Part shown: piece after piece, positions 24,475 through 34,114 of the stretch
How the letters are laid out: every line of letters starts with the position of its first letter
Numbering within the stretch: position 1 is the first letter of the stretch
IMG/VR virus record: IMGVR_UViG_3300032288_003449
Location: 1 to 47,365 of that record
Strand: one strand, 5' to 3'
Origin: a virus
DNA: 47,365 nucleotides
Notes under the pieces: model-generated
Told to the model about the DNA's origin: nothing
Database searches by the model: none
Seen by the model: the letters and a program-made list of their open reading frames with translations, nothing else
Made by a program: the position numbers and the translations under genes

Positions 24475-24882
24475 ATGAACATTTATTTTTGGATTTTATT
24501 ATGGGTGTATATCTTTATACCTTATGAGATAAAAAAAGAGGAACGGAGAATACAACATATAATAGAAACACAACAGCCCGAAATTGTAACAATGACCACA
24601 TACAAAGCAGTTGCAGAGGAATGTGATAGTACACCCAATATTACTGCAAGTGGATTTGTGATTACTAACCCAAAGAAACATAGGATTATTGCAGTATCAC
24701 ATGACCTTAAAAAGAAATGGAAATGGGGAACAAAGGTAGAAATAGTAGGGGCTGGTAAATATGATGGAACTTATTATGTTAGAGATTTGATGAATAGAAG
24801 ATATAAGAAACGAATTGATATTTTGATAGGACATAAAGATAAACAAACAAAATTAAAAAAGATTAAAGTATATTCAATATGA
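24475..24882 (+). CDS. 3D-domain protein (double-psi beta-barrel)
   Basis: A 135-residue protein with an N-terminal membrane helix (about 2-18) and a 3D domain: TMTTYKAVAEECDSTPNITASG, IIAVSHDLKKKW, GTYYVRDLMN and RIDILIG, with aspartates at 51, 104 and 115. The 3D fold is shared with lytic transglycosylases and RlpA-like proteins, so a membrane-anchored cell-wall role such as lysis or peptidoglycan remodelling is plausible. No lysis neighbours confirm this. Confidence 0.75.
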   Translation: MNIYFWILLWVYIFIPYEIKKEERRIQHIIETQQPEIVTMTTYKAVAEECDSTPNITASGFVITNPKKHRIIAVSHDLKKKWKWGTKVEIVGAGKYDGTYYVRDLMNRRYKKRIDILIGHKDKQTKLKKIKVYSI

Positions 24883-25412
24883 AAAAGCCAGTAAATTTTG
24901 AAACAATAGGACACCAATACGAAAAGTTCTTAGGTATAAATTGGCAAATAAGAATCGAAGGATTGGCAAATGTGGGTAGTGGTGATTTTAGTAGAGTTTG
25001 GTTACTACCCGATAATGAAGGTGAGAGACAAATAGGTAGAGCATTTATATTTGACATCTTTTGGAGTAAAAATAAATGTGAAATGATTATACCTTTAATC
25101 GGTGATGGTGAAGATGGACCACACCTTAAAAAGTATACTTTACAATCTACTTCATTTAAAACACCAGATGAATTTAAGAATTGGTTGAAAATTATAGTAG
25201 AAGATTTGATGAGTGAATTTAATTTACAGGATGAAATTGGTGGAGTATCATTTGGTACAACTTCATTGTCATTTTTGGTTAAATCGGACACAAGTGATGT
25301 AAACTATTCAGTAGATTATATAAATAAAAATTGGAGTTGTACTTGCAAAGGATTTGTATATAGTAAACAACTACCACAAACTTGTAAACACATTAGTAAA
25401 ATAAAACAATAA
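24879..25412 (+). CDS. SWIM zinc-finger protein 2
   Basis: A 177-residue protein with a C-terminal SWIM finger, WSCTCKGFVYSK then QTCKHISK. The first 140 residues include a strand-rich segment (WQIRIEG, FSRVWLLPDNEG, FIFDIFW) that is unrecognised. It starts 4 nt before the 3D gene's stop. Possible DNA-binding role by analogy to the finger alone. Confidence 0.7.
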   Translation: MKKPVNFETIGHQYEKFLGINWQIRIEGLANVGSGDFSRVWLLPDNEGERQIGRAFIFDIFWSKNKCEMIIPLIGDGEDGPHLKKYTLQSTSFKTPDEFKNWLKIIVEDLMSEFNLQDEIGGVSFGTTSLSFLVKSDTSDVNYSVDYINKNWSCTCKGFVYSKQLPQTCKHISKIKQ

Positions 25413-25415
25413 TAT

Positions 25416-25640
25416 ATGATAGAGCAAAACACATTTAGAAGGATTGATGAAAACACCGTAGCATTAGATGGATTAGTATACTCCACAAATACGGACAAGA
25501 TGATTAAGATATTGAATACCGAAACGGATGGTAAAGTATTCTCAGTAAAAGTTGAGGATGTTTATTATTATCCAATCGGATTTGATAAAGTTAATCGTAG
25601 TAAAAAATATGTTCAAATAATTGATAAAGAAAAACAATAA
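25416..25640 (+). CDS. Hypothetical small protein
   Basis: A 74-residue protein, strand-rich by appearance (FRRIDENTVALDGLVYS, KVFSVKVEDVYYYPIGF), probably a small beta-barrel or SH3-like fold. No family recognised. The start is 3 nt after the SWIM gene. Confidence 0.5.
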   Translation: MIEQNTFRRIDENTVALDGLVYSTNTDKMIKILNTETDGKVFSVKVEDVYYYPIGFDKVNRSKKYVQIIDKEKQ

Positions 25641-25643
25641 TAT

Positions 25644-26003
25644 ATGAAAGCAATATTAATTGACTCTATCAACAAAGAGGTAAAAGAAGTTGAAATAGGT
25701 AAAGGTATTGATGAGATGTATAAGTTTCTTCAATGTGAATGTTTCACCATCGCATCGTATTTAGATAAACAAGATGCTATCTTTGTAGATGATGAAGGAT
25801 TGATGAATGGAACGGATGTATTCTTTACATACGAAGGAGCACATCAACCATTCGCAGGTAACGGATTGATTATGGGATGTGATGATGAAGGTGAAAGTGA
25901 AGATTGTAAAATCAGTTTTGCCGAAGTGAAAGATAAGGTAAAGTTTTACGATAGATATGAATTATCATTGGGTATAGCAATGGGAGCAATTAAAGCATTT
26001 TAA
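25644..26003 (+). CDS. DUF3846-like phage protein
   Basis: A 119-residue protein with IFVDDEGLMNGTDVFFTYEG (about 46-65), PFAGNGLIMGCDDEGE and a terminal ELSLGIAMGAIKAF. The 'VDDEG...NG.I.G.D.EG' pattern resembles DUF3846 proteins, which occur in phages without known function. The assignment is tentative. Confidence 0.55.
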   Translation: MKAILIDSINKEVKEVEIGKGIDEMYKFLQCECFTIASYLDKQDAIFVDDEGLMNGTDVFFTYEGAHQPFAGNGLIMGCDDEGESEDCKISFAEVKDKVKFYDRYELSLGIAMGAIKAF

Positions 26004-26004
26004 T

Positions 26005-26592
26005 ATGAAAAAGTTATTGTTTGGATTACTGATATTACTTACAAGTTGTAGTAAAGAAATAGTAACCCCTGATGTACCCAAACCAAAATTATCTCTTTCA
26101 ATAGACCCATTATTACCAATTGATAGTAATGGGTACTATCATTTTAAATTGTTTAATAGAAATCCGCTTGGAAACAATTTACACAAGTTTAGTGGAAAGA
26201 TGTTAATTGATAACAATCCACCACCCGTTGGTGAACCTGTTATAGTTGAATATGAATGTTCGCATTATGGTATGTTACCGAAAGGTGGAGTTATTATCAC
26301 AGGAAAGAAAAGTTATATAAATACATTTACAGGTATGTGGACAACGGTTATCTTACCATCAAATATTGCAATGGCTGATTATGTATTTCCAATCATAACA
26401 TCATCTTGCTATGTGAATAGACAAACCGGCGATATAAACGGAGTAGTTGAACCAACATATGAAATGAGAGGTGATACTATGTTAATTGCAGCAAAATCGG
26501 TTTATAGATGGGTAACCAAAAGAGATGGTGTTTGGGAAACCGGTTGGGCTAAGGATTCGGTTATTGATATAAAGAAAATAATTTTGGAATAG
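26005..26592 (+). CDS. Predicted lipoprotein
   Basis: A 195-residue protein with a clear lipoprotein signal: MKKLLFGLLILLTSCSKE, with the lipid-receiving Cys at 15, followed by KEIVTPDVPKPK. The remainder is beta-rich. The lipobox suits Bacteroidota lipoproteins. A phage-encoded lipoprotein could be a surface exclusion factor, but nothing proves this. Confidence 0.7.
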   Translation: MKKLLFGLLILLTSCSKEIVTPDVPKPKLSLSIDPLLPIDSNGYYHFKLFNRNPLGNNLHKFSGKMLIDNNPPPVGEPVIVEYECSHYGMLPKGGVIITGKKSYINTFTGMWTTVILPSNIAMADYVFPIITSSCYVNRQTGDINGVVEPTYEMRGDTMLIAAKSVYRWVTKRDGVWETGWAKDSVIDIKKIILE

Positions 26593-26614
26593 TCAAAATT
26601 TTATTGTATATTTG
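26583..26614 (+). promoter_or_regulatory. Bacteroidota-type promoter before 26630
   Basis: TTTG at 26583-26586, 20-bp spacer, TATATTTG at 26607-26614, a perfect -7 consensus. It overlaps the end of the lipoprotein gene and drives the next unit. Confidence 0.75.
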
Positions 26615-26629
26615 TTAAAATAAATAGTT

Positions 26630-26947
26630 ATGAGTAAGACTAAAGAAGAATTTATGAAACAACAATTTACAGGCTCCTTAGATGAAAGAGGGGATGAAGA
26701 TTATTTATATGAACAATATCTTATTCAAGAAAAATTGAATGAAGAATATTGGCAATGGTTAAGTATTAAAGAAAATAAAAAAAGTGTATTTTCGGATGAT
26801 GTACATCGTGATAAGCCGCATTCTATATTTCCGGATGAAGTACAATATGATGATGAATATTACAAATCAAGTTATCTACCTACCAAAGAAGAAGAGGAAG
26901 AGAACTTTAAATCAACATTTGATGGAAAAAATACTACTAGGATTTGA
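26630..26947 (+). CDS. Acidic hypothetical protein
   Basis: A 105-residue protein rich in E, D, K and Y, with a short internal repeat: SVFSDDVHRDKPHSIFPDEVQYDDEYY. It overlaps the next gene by 26 nt and is translated from the 26583 promoter. No family recognised. Confidence 0.5.
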   Translation: MSKTKEEFMKQQFTGSLDERGDEDYLYEQYLIQEKLNEEYWQWLSIKENKKSVFSDDVHRDKPHSIFPDEVQYDDEYYKSSYLPTKEEEEENFKSTFDGKNTTRI

Positions 26948-28298
26948 TATTGTAACTTATAATGGTGAAATACCAAATTGTTTAGACCCAAAGTTTTTAT
27001 CAACAATACATCAAGCATCTGATTTTGATTATAGATTTTCAGGTGAGGGATTTAAAAAAAGATGGAACGAAGATTGGGCAATATACAATAGTGGATTTTG
27101 GGATAATCATTCTATTAAAAAATCGGTATATGAAATTACCAAATATCATCCGAATGAAAAATGGTTTTATATGGTAGAACCATTTGGTAATATTGAACAA
27201 TTTTTTGGTAATCATCAATTTTATAATAAACTAATTTTAGAAAATATTTCATCGGTAGCATTGAATGAAATAAAAAATGGTAATGGAAACTTACTTATAA
27301 ATTATATAGTTGATGGTGGATTGGGAGTTACTACTTTTAATTTTAAAAAGATTATAGAATTTACAAGAAATAATAATATACCAGATGAGAAAGTATATTT
27401 TATATTTCAGGATTTTAACTTATTGGAAAACATAAAAACTTTAGGAGTAAACTACAATGTTATTGATTACAATTGGGCACATCATTTAAAATCAACTGAA
27501 TTTTGGAACACTATAAACATTCCAAATTGGAGTTTTTGGCCTGAAGATACATACGAACCACAATTCGGTAAAATGGAAAAAGTAAAGAGTTCTATTGCAT
27601 CTTATGATGAGTTTGAAAATTCAATTGGTAAAGATAAAAAAGATTTCTTATTTTTATGTAGACATTGGAAAAAGCATAGATTACATATTTTAGATTCTTT
27701 ACATAAAATTGGATTTGAAAATAATTTGGTAAGTTGGGATAATAGATTCTTTGATGTTAATGCTGTTAATCACTATTATTTAGATGCTAATAATACTGAT
27801 ATGATTGAGTTAATTAAAACAACATCAAAACATTTAGATATAGAAGATATAACTAAAATTGCCGGATATGGATATGAGGATAAAAACTTATACTTAAATT
27901 CTTATTTGAGTATAGTATCCGAATCCGTTTTCTTTCAAAATGAAGTGAACTTCCCAACAGGATATCTAAGTGAAAAGATATGGAAACCAATAGGACATTC
28001 TCAACCATTTATATTGGCAGGCCCTGCACATTCATTGAAGTATATTCAAAGTATGGGATATAAAACATTCCACCCATACATTGATGAAAGTTATGACAAT
28101 GAAATAGATGATTTGAAAAGATTAAAAATGATATTATTAGAGATTGAAAAATTTAGTAATAAAACAAAAGAAGAAAAGGATGAATTTTTAAATAATATAA
28201 AAGATATTGTAAAATATAATCAAGAATATTTTTTAAATTATGCACAAAATGTAAGTCCAAAAAATATAAACAATATTGTAGACAATTTATTAAAATAA
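26922..28298 (+). CDS. Glycosyltransferase-like protein, SEKT-motif family, paralogue 4
   Basis: At 458 residues this is the longest member. It has an N-terminal segment with GFDIVTYNGEIPN, a middle FLFLCRHWKKHRLHILDSLHKIGF and the C-terminal SEKIWKPIGHSQPFILAG (SEKIWKP at 350-356), then SLKYIQSMGYKTF and SYDNEIDDLKRL. The SEKxWKP.GH/PFIL.G stretch is the closest here to the GT10 motif. The ATG at 26922 overlaps the previous gene; an alternative start at 26784 would make an implausible N-terminus. Confidence 0.7.
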   Translation: MEKILLGFDIVTYNGEIPNCLDPKFLSTIHQASDFDYRFSGEGFKKRWNEDWAIYNSGFWDNHSIKKSVYEITKYHPNEKWFYMVEPFGNIEQFFGNHQFYNKLILENISSVALNEIKNGNGNLLINYIVDGGLGVTTFNFKKIIEFTRNNNIPDEKVYFIFQDFNLLENIKTLGVNYNVIDYNWAHHLKSTEFWNTINIPNWSFWPEDTYEPQFGKMEKVKSSIASYDEFENSIGKDKKDFLFLCRHWKKHRLHILDSLHKIGFENNLVSWDNRFFDVNAVNHYYLDANNTDMIELIKTTSKHLDIEDITKIAGYGYEDKNLYLNSYLSIVSESVFFQNEVNFPTGYLSEKIWKPIGHSQPFILAGPAHSLKYIQSMGYKTFHPYIDESYDNEIDDLKRLKMILLEIEKFSNKTKEEKDEFLNNIKDIVKYNQEYFLNYAQNVSPKNINNIVDNLLK

Positions 28299-28303
28299 AT
28301 AAT

Positions 28304-28909
28304 ATGGATTATCAAAATTATAGACCAGATTGGAACAAACCATCCATCTTTACTGCACAACAATACGGAACGAAAATATCAGTAGAAGTTGATAAAAGTG
28401 ATATGGATTTAGATGAAGTTATGGATGCATTTCAAACCTTAATCATAGGATTGGGATATCATCAAGACTCATTTAAGAATTGGGTGTTGGAAAGAGCAGA
28501 TGAATATAGGGAAGATGAAAAAGATATATCGCATAACGAAGATGTAATATTTCACAACAAAGTGAAACAATCGGTTAAAGATGCTATGGCTGGATACACT
28601 AAAGATAGTGAAGGATATGAAAATGTGGATGAATTAGAAAATGATTTCTTTGGTAATTATGATTATGAAGCCGAAAAGAGAATGGATATTATAGGACAGA
28701 ACGGAAATGATGGATTGCATTATGATGAAGATTACGAAGGTCAATTTAAAGATTGGAATAACGAAACACCAGATGAAGATGAATTTGATGATTATGGTCA
28801 AAGAATACCACCAAATAAAGTTTTGATTGATGCAAAGAAACAATATGATGAGCAGATTAATAATTCAAAGATAAAACCAAAATCTAAAAAAAGAAACAAT
28901 AAAGATTAA
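28304..28909 (+). CDS. Acidic hypothetical protein
   Basis: A 201-residue protein, strongly acidic after residue 60 (long runs with D, E, N and Y), ending in a basic KPKSKKRNNKD tail. The first 60 residues look folded, with alternating strands and helix. It could act as a DNA mimic or binding partner, but this is speculation. It overlaps the next start (TAATG). Confidence 0.5.
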   Translation: MDYQNYRPDWNKPSIFTAQQYGTKISVEVDKSDMDLDEVMDAFQTLIIGLGYHQDSFKNWVLERADEYREDEKDISHNEDVIFHNKVKQSVKDAMAGYTKDSEGYENVDELENDFFGNYDYEAEKRMDIIGQNGNDGLHYDEDYEGQFKDWNNETPDEDEFDDYGQRIPPNKVLIDAKKQYDEQINNSKIKPKSKKRNNKD

Positions 28910-29106
28910 TGGGATTTAATCAATGTTATATATCATCCGTTGAAAACCTACAAATTGAATTAAACAATATAGGTTTAGAATCATTCGTTAGACGTTATAG
29001 AAAATATGAATGCATAACAGGTCCTAACGAATCGTTTAGATTTTTAGAAGAAAAAATAAAAGAATATGAAGAATTTATTAATAATACTAATGATAACATT
29101 AATTAG
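28909..29106 (+). CDS. Hypothetical small protein
   Basis: A 65-residue protein: alpha-helical second half (FRFLEEKIKEYEEFINN). Overlaps both neighbours: 1 nt at its start and 41 nt with the lipoprotein after it. No family recognised. Confidence 0.45.
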   Translation: MGFNQCYISSVENLQIELNNIGLESFVRRYRKYECITGPNESFRFLEEKIKEYEEFINNTNDNIN

Positions 29107-30331
29107 TTGTAAAAAAGATGTTATACAACCCACTACACCACCACAACAAACAGAACAAAACACCTTTGTTAAAATAAAAACCCAAGTTTCGCCAATAAAT
29201 AGCGAAACTTCTTTTTATAACACAATGGATAAAAGTTATTTTGCTGGTTTTGATTTTTTAAAGAATATAACATTAGAATCGGGTGAACAATTTAATTTAG
29301 GTGCTGCATGGTCTATTTTTGATTTAGATAAAGATGGTGATGATGATTTTATAATCGCTAGTAATAATTTTCAATCAGAGAAAAGAGCAAACATCTATAT
29401 TTTTAAAAACGAAAATAATAAACTTATTTTTTGGAAAAAGTTACCTGGTTTATTTTGGGGTAGAAAAGGTATATTGGGTGATTATGATAAAAATGGTTAC
29501 TTAGATTTTTTAGTAGCTAGTCATGGTTTTGAAAATCCATCAATTAATTATTATCCCGGTGATGAAATTGGAATCGTTTATTTCTTTAAAGATAGTGTAG
29601 ATATTTCATATATAGATGGTTCAAAAGAATTCAACCACACAGCTGCTAGTGGTGATATAGATAATGATGGGGATATTGATATAATTACCGCCGACTCAAA
29701 ATATATTAACAATGGAAACAAAAAGTTCAATAAAACAAAATCCGTATTTGCATCTAATTTAGATTTAACTACAAAAATTAATGTTGGATATTATCATAAT
29801 GAGTTGTATGATTTAAATAATGATGGCAATTTAGATTTGTTAATGGGTTGTAGTGAATTATTTGGTGACTCGGTTTGGGATGGAACAGGTAAAAAATTCA
29901 ACGGAAGAAATAGAATATATTGGGGTGATGGTAGTGGCAGTTATTATTATTCTAATTCAACACAATTACAAATGACATACCCAGAAACAAAAGATACATT
30001 TGGTATTGTAGATGATTTTAATTTTTATGATTTTAACAAAGATGGATATGAAGATATAATTATTTTCAGAAGTTGTTGGAGAGGTGCAGGATATTATATC
30101 CAATTTTTAGAAAATAATAAAGATAAAACCTTTAAAGAAGTTTCCAAAGAAAGAATGGAAAATTATAAATTGAATTTACCAAATGCAAAACCAAACGAAT
30201 TTGAATGGTTGGTTTGGATTAGATTTGTAGATTTAAATAAGGATAATAAATTGGATATAATAGGTAGAGAGGGTAGCAAATCCGAAATGAAGTGGATTAA
30301 TGATGGTAATAACTTTTTTAAATTACAATAA
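29066..30331 (+). CDS. FG-GAP/VCBS-repeat lipoprotein
   Basis: A 421-residue protein with a lipoprotein signal MKNLLIILMITLISCKKD (Cys at 15) and at least six DxDxDG-type calcium-binding motifs, including DLDKDGDDD, DYDKNGYLD, DIDNDGDID, DLNNDGNLD, DFNKDGYED and DLNKDNKLD, each followed by a hydrophobic strand, as in FG-GAP/VCBS beta-propellers. Such propellers bind ligands or other cell-surface proteins. A phage-encoded surface lipoprotein could block receptors or change host attachment; that is inference. Its start overlaps the preceding gene. Confidence 0.8.
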   Translation: MKNLLIILMITLISCKKDVIQPTTPPQQTEQNTFVKIKTQVSPINSETSFYNTMDKSYFAGFDFLKNITLESGEQFNLGAAWSIFDLDKDGDDDFIIASNNFQSEKRANIYIFKNENNKLIFWKKLPGLFWGRKGILGDYDKNGYLDFLVASHGFENPSINYYPGDEIGIVYFFKDSVDISYIDGSKEFNHTAASGDIDNDGDIDIITADSKYINNGNKKFNKTKSVFASNLDLTTKINVGYYHNELYDLNNDGNLDLLMGCSELFGDSVWDGTGKKFNGRNRIYWGDGSGSYYYSNSTQLQMTYPETKDTFGIVDDFNFYDFNKDGYEDIIIFRSCWRGAGYYIQFLENNKDKTFKEVSKERMENYKLNLPNAKPNEFEWLVWIRFVDLNKDNKLDIIGREGSKSEMKWINDGNNFFKLQ

Positions 30332-30333
30332 AA

Positions 30334-31095
30334 ATGGAATTTGATTTAATTATTATAAATGGTGATAGTTTTGCTGCCGGTAATGGATTAGATGAACAAT
30401 ATATTTTTGAAACTGGAGGTGAAAAAGATAAAATACCACCATTTTCTTATGGACATTTCTTAGCGAGAGAAATGCAAATTCCATTAATTAATTTAGCGTT
30501 AGGTGGAGTATCAAACGAAGGAATAATTAGAAGAAGTTTATCTTTATTACAAAAATATGAATTCTACAAACCATATGGTAGTTTATTTAATTTTGATTTA
30601 TCAAAGTATAATAAAATTTTGTTCATAACTCAATGGACATTTTTTCATAGATTTTCATTTTATTTTGAAAATATTCATAGACAAATAATTCCAAATTTTA
30701 ATGTTGAATTGGAATTAAATGAATTTGGAAATAAAGCAGTTTCTTTTAGAAACTTTTTAAATTCAAAAATGGACTTAGAATCCGATGAATCGGCATATTT
30801 TGATAAATTTTATTATGATTATTTTTTGTATAATGAATTTATAAAAAGTAAAGAAAATATTTTTCATTATAATTTATTTTTGGGAGAAAGATTACCAGAC
30901 AACGTATTAGAAAACATTAATAAATTTAAAACAAAAATAATATCCGATAAAAACATTTCGTTTGAAAATATAAGAACAATTGAATTTGAAACAAATGGAA
31001 ATATTAAAGATGGTCATTATGGTTTAAAAAGTTGTCAAATTTTATCTGAGAGAATTTTTGAATATATTAAAAAAGAAAATTATGGGTTACAATAA
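30334..31095 (+). CDS. SGNH/GDSL-type hydrolase
   Basis: A 253-residue protein with INGDSFAAGNG near the start (catalytic Ser12 in the GDS block), NLALGGVSNEG (about 61-71, Gly and Asn blocks) and a late KDGHYG with D226 and H228 as the Asp-x-His of the triad. These are the four SGNH blocks. The family deacetylates or transfers esters on sugars and lipids, which suits the neighbouring glycosyltransferase-like genes. The exact substrate is unknown. Confidence 0.8.
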   Translation: MEFDLIIINGDSFAAGNGLDEQYIFETGGEKDKIPPFSYGHFLAREMQIPLINLALGGVSNEGIIRRSLSLLQKYEFYKPYGSLFNFDLSKYNKILFITQWTFFHRFSFYFENIHRQIIPNFNVELELNEFGNKAVSFRNFLNSKMDLESDESAYFDKFYYDYFLYNEFIKSKENIFHYNLFLGERLPDNVLENINKFKTKIISDKNISFENIRTIEFETNGNIKDGHYGLKSCQILSERIFEYIKKENYGLQ

Positions 31096-31561
31096 ATTTA
31101 GATGGTGGACAAAGGGCAGAGCGAACAAACCATTACCAGCAGATGCACCTTTGTTATTAAAAATTCGTAATGGTGATTTCGATTATTCGTATATGTTTAA
31201 AGAGGCATTAGAGGTTCGACAATCGGCTCAAAAAGCATATGAACAAACATATAACAATTATGGTGGAACAGATGAAAGGAATAGGGTAGAATCCGCATTG
31301 GAGGCTGGTAGGATGAAAAGAGTTAAGGCTATTAAGTTGGAGTTGGAAGCAATGAAAGATGAAGAAAAGATATTGTGGAAATTGAGGAAAGAGTTAGAAA
31401 AAGAATTTGGCAAAGATTTATGGGATAAAGCTATGGAAAGACAGAGAGGGAAAGGTACTTTAGAGGATTTGTATGAGTGGTATCGTAAAAATTCCAAAGT
31501 GAAAACACCACAATCATATATTGATATTCAATTAAAACGAAAGAATACATATATATCTTAG
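31082..31561 (+). CDS. Coiled-coil protein
   Basis: A 159-residue basic protein. The start GYNKFRWWTKGRANKPL is followed by a long, highly charged helical section with K/E heptads (about 45-135). It overlaps the SGNH gene by 14 nt. I chose the ATG at 31082; an upstream in-frame start lies inside the SGNH gene. No family recognised. Confidence 0.5.
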   Translation: MGYNKFRWWTKGRANKPLPADAPLLLKIRNGDFDYSYMFKEALEVRQSAQKAYEQTYNNYGGTDERNRVESALEAGRMKRVKAIKLELEAMKDEEKILWKLRKELEKEFGKDLWDKAMERQRGKGTLEDLYEWYRKNSKVKTPQSYIDIQLKRKNTYIS

Positions 31562-31858
31562 ATGAGTGAAACACCTATGATATTGCATATAGAACTATCA
31601 AATCAATCAATTTATAGTTGGGTAAACGAAAATAAATATATAATATTTTCAGAGATTGTAAGATATGCTTCTAAAATGATTGAAGAAAATATAAAAGTAA
31701 TACAAGCGATAATTGTATCAAATTCATATGATAATATTGTTTTTATTTTAAAAAAAGATGGTATTAAAAATAGTTTACAAAAAGCAATGGACTATTTTTT
31801 AGAAATAGAGGAATATGAAAAGTGTTCAGAAATTAGAGATTTATTAAATAAGTTATGA
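31562..31858 (+). CDS. Small protein with a UVR-like motif
   Basis: A 98-residue protein abutting the previous stop. Its C-terminal FLEIEEYEKCSEIRDLL resembles the UVR motif (DYE..A.IRD.I..L) of UvrB/UvrC and Clp adaptors, a coiled helix pair that mediates protein interaction. The first part is alpha/beta. The similarity rests on one short motif. Confidence 0.5.
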   Translation: MSETPMILHIELSNQSIYSWVNENKYIIFSEIVRYASKMIEENIKVIQAIIVSNSYDNIVFILKKDGIKNSLQKAMDYFLEIEEYEKCSEIRDLLNKL

Positions 31859-32943
31859 TAACATTCAAAGAATTAAACAAATACAATGATGTCATTGATG
31901 TTTGTGAAGAAAGTATTGCAATCAAAAATGCAATAATATTGTATGGTCTATTTGAAACACCTAAAAATGTTTTACATTTATTTTACAATGGTGGATATGA
32001 TATAAAATCAATTGGAAAGATTATTGATTTAACTCATTATGATAAGGTAATTTTAGATTTTAGTGGTGCTGATGATTTCTTATTAAGATTTTATGATATA
32101 GATAATGTAAAATCAAAAATAAATGCAAAAGAAATTTATGTAATATCTAAAAATATATTTGAGAAGCCTGGGTATATGTATAATGACCCAATCATGCATA
32201 GAATAAAAATATTAGATTTTGAATTAAAAAATGAAATCAAAGAATATTTTTATTTCTTATTGGGTGGACATGCTAGATGGCATCGTTTATTGTTTTTAGA
32301 TAAACTTTTAAATAAAAATCAATTACATAAATTGAACTGGTCTTGCAGACGAGTTGAAGAAGAAAATCCATCAATGGTGAGAAGCTGTATTCCGTTAGAA
32401 TATGTAAATATTTACAAAGATTTAGAAATACACAAATTATTACCAAAGAGTTTGGATTTTGATATTCACGATCAAGCCGAATATCATAATTTTGGAGATG
32501 CATCAATATTTGATAATCCTGGTTATGTTGCTAATTTAGATTTCTATTATAGTAGTTATGTTGAAATAATATCTGAAAGTGTTTTTGAGTTGGCAATCAA
32601 TCCAGCTAAAAAAGATTTAGAATATTTTATAATATCAGAAAAAACATTTAAACCTTTGGCTTTGGGATTTCCATTTTTTGGACTATGTTTACCAAAAACA
32701 TTTTCAAAATTAAAAGAATGGGGATTTGAATTGTTTGATGAAATAATTGATTATTCGTTTGATGATGAATTTAATGATGAGAAACGAATGAATATGATTA
32801 TTGAGCAAATTTGCAATGATGATATAAAAGAAAAGTTTGATAAAAACTTTGAAACCATAAAAAATAAACATTTACATAATAGAAAAATGTTTATAAGTTT
32901 AAAAGAAAGATTACTTAAAAATTATGAAAAAATTATCCTTTAA
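31855..32943 (+). CDS. Glycosyltransferase-like protein, SEKT-motif family, paralogue 5
   Basis: A 362-residue member with LLGGHARWHRLLFLDKLLNKNQL in the middle, then NLDFYYSSYVEIISES and the C-terminal SEKTFKPLALGFPFFGLCLP (SEKT at 261-264), then LKEWGFELFDEI and DDEFNDEKRMNMI. The GH.R.HR middle motif is shared with paralogue 6, its downstream neighbour, with which it overlaps by 20 nt. Predicted GT10/GT-B-like transferase. Confidence 0.7.
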   Translation: MITFKELNKYNDVIDVCEESIAIKNAIILYGLFETPKNVLHLFYNGGYDIKSIGKIIDLTHYDKVILDFSGADDFLLRFYDIDNVKSKINAKEIYVISKNIFEKPGYMYNDPIMHRIKILDFELKNEIKEYFYFLLGGHARWHRLLFLDKLLNKNQLHKLNWSCRRVEEENPSMVRSCIPLEYVNIYKDLEIHKLLPKSLDFDIHDQAEYHNFGDASIFDNPGYVANLDFYYSSYVEIISESVFELAINPAKKDLEYFIISEKTFKPLALGFPFFGLCLPKTFSKLKEWGFELFDEIIDYSFDDEFNDEKRMNMIIEQICNDDIKEKFDKNFETIKNKHLHNRKMFISLKERLLKNYEKIIL

Positions 32944-34111
32944 TAAATTAGAAAGAAAAAATTCACTTATGGGTGGATTTGAATATTCGTTTCGTTCTAT
33001 AAAACCCCATACAGAAGGATTAACTGAACTTGCAAATTCTTTTGTTGAAAAGGGATATCAATTTGAAGTAGTAGATAATAAAAATTTAGACAATGAAACA
33101 TCTCTTATAGTAAGTATATCTGTTATTGATATGGATGATGTTGAGCTACTACAAAAAATAAAAGAAATACTAAAATTAGATTGTAAAAATATATTTGTAG
33201 AATTGAGTTGTTATGACCATCAAGAAATTGATATAAGACTTTATGATTTTTGTAGAGAAAATTGTAATAAAGAATTGTGGTTTATTGATAAAAATATGTT
33301 GAAAGTTGCAGATGATTGTTTATTTTTTGAACACCATTGTTGGCATACCAATATGTATATGCCAAAATATAACGATTCCTTTGTACAATTAAACAAATGG
33401 TTGGAAAAATTTCAAAAACCACATAAAGGATTATTTTTAGCAGGACATATAAGATTCCATAAAATAGAATTACTAAACTATTTGTATGAAAATAATTTAT
33501 TGGATGAAAATTTTATTTGGAGTTCAGTTGATGAAACATTTCAATCAAATAATTTTAGAGAATTTATTCCAGAAAGAGATGAACAAACATATAGGTCTTT
33601 TAAAATCTTAGAAAGATTACCAAATATGCAAGACTTTGATTTATTTGATGAATGGAAGTATCACAATTATCCGGCACATATAAATTATATGAACTATTTC
33701 AATACTTATTTTGAAATTGTACCCGAAACACATTTTTACGATAGAACTAATTTGAGAGGTGGTACACGCAATACAAGAAAAGATTGGGTAAGTATAAGTG
33801 AAAAAACTTGCAAAGCATTACGAATGAATATACCATTTATAATGTTATCAAAAGCAAATACCGTTAAATTATTAACTGAAAGATTTGGATTTGATGTTTC
33901 ATTGGATTTTTGGAATCACAACTACGATTTAATCGAAAACGATAATGAAAGAATGAATGCAGTTCAATTAAAACTAAAATCGATATTAGAATTACCAAAA
34001 AATGAAATACATGATTTTTATTATCAATATTTTAATAATAAAAAGAATTATGATATATTTATTCAAAATTTTTACTACGAACAATTAAATGAAATTTGGA
34101 ATAAATTTTAA
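32924..34111 (+). CDS. Glycosyltransferase-like protein, SEKT-motif family, paralogue 6
   Basis: A 395-residue member with LFLAGHIRFHKIELLNYLYENNLL (middle motif), NYFNTYFEIVPETHFYD and SEKTCKALRMNIPFIML (SEKT at 292-295), then LTERFGFDVSL. It follows paralogue 5 in tandem, the only adjacent pair in the window. The initial 100 residues (VIDMDDVELLQKIKEIL) are alpha/beta. Predicted GT10/GT-B-like transferase. Confidence 0.7.
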   Translation: MKKLSFNKLERKNSLMGGFEYSFRSIKPHTEGLTELANSFVEKGYQFEVVDNKNLDNETSLIVSISVIDMDDVELLQKIKEILKLDCKNIFVELSCYDHQEIDIRLYDFCRENCNKELWFIDKNMLKVADDCLFFEHHCWHTNMYMPKYNDSFVQLNKWLEKFQKPHKGLFLAGHIRFHKIELLNYLYENNLLDENFIWSSVDETFQSNNFREFIPERDEQTYRSFKILERLPNMQDFDLFDEWKYHNYPAHINYMNYFNTYFEIVPETHFYDRTNLRGGTRNTRKDWVSISEKTCKALRMNIPFIMLSKANTVKLLTERFGFDVSLDFWNHNYDLIENDNERMNAVQLKLKSILELPKNEIHDFYYQYFNNKKNYDIFIQNFYYEQLNEIWNKF

Positions 34112-34114
34112 ATT